This document shows, piece after piece, positions 62,576-64,000 of a stretch of 64,000 nt of DNA. The position numbers and the translations under genes are program-made. Source of the stretch: Acuticoccus kalidii (GTDB lineage: Bacteria > Pseudomonadota > Alphaproteobacteria > Rhizobiales > Amorphaceae); NCBI RefSeq assembly GCF_021556395.1, contig NZ_JAKGCS010000015.1, positions 186,001 through 250,000 on the forward strand, given 5' to 3'. The notes under the pieces are model-generated. The model was not told where the DNA came from, did no database searches, and saw nothing but the letters and a program-made list of their open reading frames with translations. The first letter of the stretch is position 1. The number at the start of each line of letters is the position of its first letter.

Positions 62576-63103
62576 GGGTGGGGCGGAAGGCGTCTCGCGT
62601 CTTCCGCCGGTCGCTGTGCCATGCACGAGATCATGGCTCGCATGGCCCTGTCCGTCCGATCATCCGCCAGTCGTGCCAGAGATGATGAGACGGGCTCTCA
62701 AGATTTCAGACTCGAGTATCGGGGATCGTCCGCGTTGGCGGCCGATCCGGGGTGCGATTAGTGCTGATGCCCGCGGCGTTGAATCGTATGCCGTTCTTGG
62801 GGCGGCGCGAAGACCGCCATAACGGCATAGAAGAAACGCGATGCGAGCCGGGTCGCAGAGGGGCTGGTCATGTCCTAACCGATCAGTTTGTGAGAAGTTC
62901 GGGCGCTGTGTTCGCCCGTTGACGAGGACATGGCCCCATTCCGGCGAAAGGGGAACGCCCGATAATCGCTAACTGCCATTCAATTGTGCATAGCGCGCTC
63001 GGGTTGAGGTGCAGTGCAGCATCTGCCACAAGGCCGGAATCGAAACGCGCCGGCGGAGCCCCGCCGGCGCGTTTCGTTTTGTCCGACCCGAGCGCCGGGT
63101 CCG
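62576..63103. other. intergenic region, no recognised gene
   Basis: About 530 bases. An inverted repeat GGCGGAAG/CTTCCGCC (62582-62608) just after the PhyH-like gene may be a weak terminator, without a T-tract. Open frames near 62,616-62,822 and 63,009-63,236 have no recognisable family; a CSICHK triplet pattern at about 63,018 is not supported as a cytochrome. The region ends with the strong hairpin listed separately. Confidence 0.5.
63041..63080. terminator. strong hairpin, probable terminator
   Basis: A perfect 16-bp stem (63041-63056 with 63061-63076, loop AGCC) is followed by TTTT on the plus strand, with a complementary A-rich flank. It lies 24 bases beyond the stop of the minus-strand carboxyltransferase gene. 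By position it serves that gene, but by its T-tract it fits plus-strand transcription better; it may act in both directions. Confidence 0.7.
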
Positions 63104-64000
63104 CTACATACGGAAGACGCCGAATTTGGTGTCCCCGATCGGCGCCTGGAGCGTTGCCGCGAAGGCAAGGCTGAGGACACGCCGGGTGTCCCGCGGGCGG
63201 ATCACACCGTCGTCCCAAAGCCGGGCCGTGGCGTAATAAGGATGGCCCTCGCGCTCATAGGTGTCGCGGATCGGCGCCTTGAAGGCCTCCTCCTCCTCGG
63301 ACGACCAATAGCCGCCGTCCGCCTCGATATTGTCGCGCCGCACGGTGGCGAGAACCGAGGCCGCCTGCTCCCCGCCCATCACCGAAATGCGCGCCGTCGG
63401 CCAGGTGAAGAGGAAACGCGGCGAGTAGGCCCGCCCACACATGCCGTAATTCCCGGCCCCGTAGGAGCCGCCCACGATGAGTGTGATCTTCGGCACGCTC
63501 GCGCACGCGACGGCGGTCACGAGCTTCGCGCCGGCGCGGGCGATCCCCTTCGCCTCATACTCGCGGCCGACCATGAAGCCGGTGATGTTCTGGAGGAACA
63601 GGATCGGGATCTTGCGCTGACAGCAGAGCTCGACGAAATGCGCGCCCTTGTTCGCGCTCTCCGAGAACAGGATGCCGTTATTGGCGATGATGCCGATCGG
63701 CATACCTGCCAAGCGCGCGAAGCCGGTCACGAGCGTCGTGCCGTAGAGCGCTTTGAACTCGTCGAAGCGGGAGCCGTCGACGATGTGGGCGATGATCTCG
63801 CGGATATCGGTCTGCTGGCGCAGGTCCGGCGACAGGACGCCCTCGATCCCGTCCGGGTCGAGCGCCGGCGGCTCGGCCGGGCGAAGGTCCACCGCCGCGC
63901 GCGAGGGCGCGCCGAGATTGGCGACCGAGCGGCGCGCCATCGCGAGCGCCTGCCGGTCGTCGAGCGCATAATGGTCGGCGACACCCGACAGGCGCGCATG
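63104..64000 (-). CDS. mccB: acyl-CoA carboxylase carboxyltransferase beta subunit, methylcrotonyl-CoA type (5' partial)
   Basis: C-terminal part (299 residues, truncated by the window edge) of a biotin-dependent carboxyltransferase, most like methylcrotonyl-CoA carboxylase beta in leucine degradation. [20 protein letters not shown] at the start, [57 protein letters not shown] and [10 protein letters not shown] are typical. The last residues include [25 protein letters not shown], GKxxRP-like RDTRRVL and TKFGVFRM, a normal C-terminus. The remaining N-terminus and probably the alpha subunit lie past 64,000. Confidence 0.92.
   Translation of the reverse strand, partial: HARLSGVADHYALDDRQALAMARRSVANLGAPSRAAVDLRPAEPPALDPDGIEGVLSPDLRQQTDIREIIAHIVDGSRFDEFKALYGTTLVTGFARLAGMPIGIIANNGILFSESANKGAHFVELCCQRKIPILFLQNITGFMVGREYEAKGIARAGAKLVTAVACASVPKITLIVGGSYGAGNYGMCGRAYSPRFLFTWPTARISVMGGEQAASVLATVRRDNIEADGGYWSSEEEEAFKAPIRDTYEREGHPYYATARLWDDGVIRPRDTRRVLSLAFAATLQAPIGDTKFGVFRM

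Noticed and set aside
63009..63040. Cytochrome-like CSICHK pattern in a short plus-strand frame
   Set aside because: The frame has no signal sequence and no other cytochrome c features and runs into the 16-bp terminator-like stem.

Overview
The window is G+C-rich chromosomal DNA from an alphaproteobacterium, most likely a member of the Hyphomicrobiales (Rhizobiales). The main pointers are a DksA with a single cysteine, a CckA-type hybrid kinase, a recA preceded by a direct-repeat GAAC-N7-GAAC LexA box, and alaS downstream of recA. I saw no rRNA, tRNA, IS element, phage gene or CRISPR array. Most genes sit in tightly packed operons with 1-4 base stop/start overlaps.

Region by region. (1) 1-13,000 is a catabolic and transport region. 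It holds the end of a spermidine/putrescine-type ABC permease pair, two coupled Asp/Glu-racemase-fold enzymes with unusual active sites (one lacks both cysteines, the other has the arylmalonate-decarboxylase pattern), a solitary molybdenum-hydroxylase large subunit, two amidohydrolases, and an NMT1-type ABC importer whose parts lie on both strands. (2) 13,000-19,170 is mostly housekeeping: a MoxR-SixA-class II aldolase operon on the minus strand, then dksA, cckA and recA. (3) 19,200-25,400 is a seven-gene minus-strand operon with a polar amino acid ABC importer, N-carbamoyl-D-amino-acid hydrolase, a flavin-reductase-like protein and a dihydropyrimidinase/D-hydantoinase. A hydantoin racemase with both cysteines lies just beyond alaS, which would complete a hydantoin-to-D-amino-acid route. 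(4) 25,600-41,400 contains a DUF4112 protein, alaS, aroQ, a four-gene YcjX-YcjF-CoxE-DUF3754 operon, a diacylglycerol-kinase/metallophosphoesterase pair, a GGDEF-EAL protein and a PhnM/2H-phosphoesterase pair. (5) 41,400-44,300 has small genes and two tandem-repeat tracts. (6) 44,295-50,385 is a purine catabolism operon, uraH-xdhA-xdhB-xdhC-guaD, in which guaD lacks its C-terminal region. (7) 50,400-53,200 is a gamma-glutamylputrescine-type oxidase and synthetase pair. (8) 53,500-64,000 carries envelope and signalling genes (PRC-barrel protein, MscS channel, class III cyclase), a PQQ-type dehydrogenase with its cytochrome c, a solute-binding protein, a DMT transporter, a PhyH-like dioxygenase, and the 3' part of an acyl-CoA carboxylase carboxyltransferase gene that runs off the window.

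Taken together, the organism looks equipped to take up and break down nitrogenous compounds (hydantoins/dihydropyrimidines, purines, polyamines). The accessory catabolic blocks are interleaved with conserved housekeeping genes. The least explained material is the 2-13 kb cluster, the YcjX-YcjF-CoxE-DUF3754 operon, and the 22-bp and 27-bp tandem repeats.
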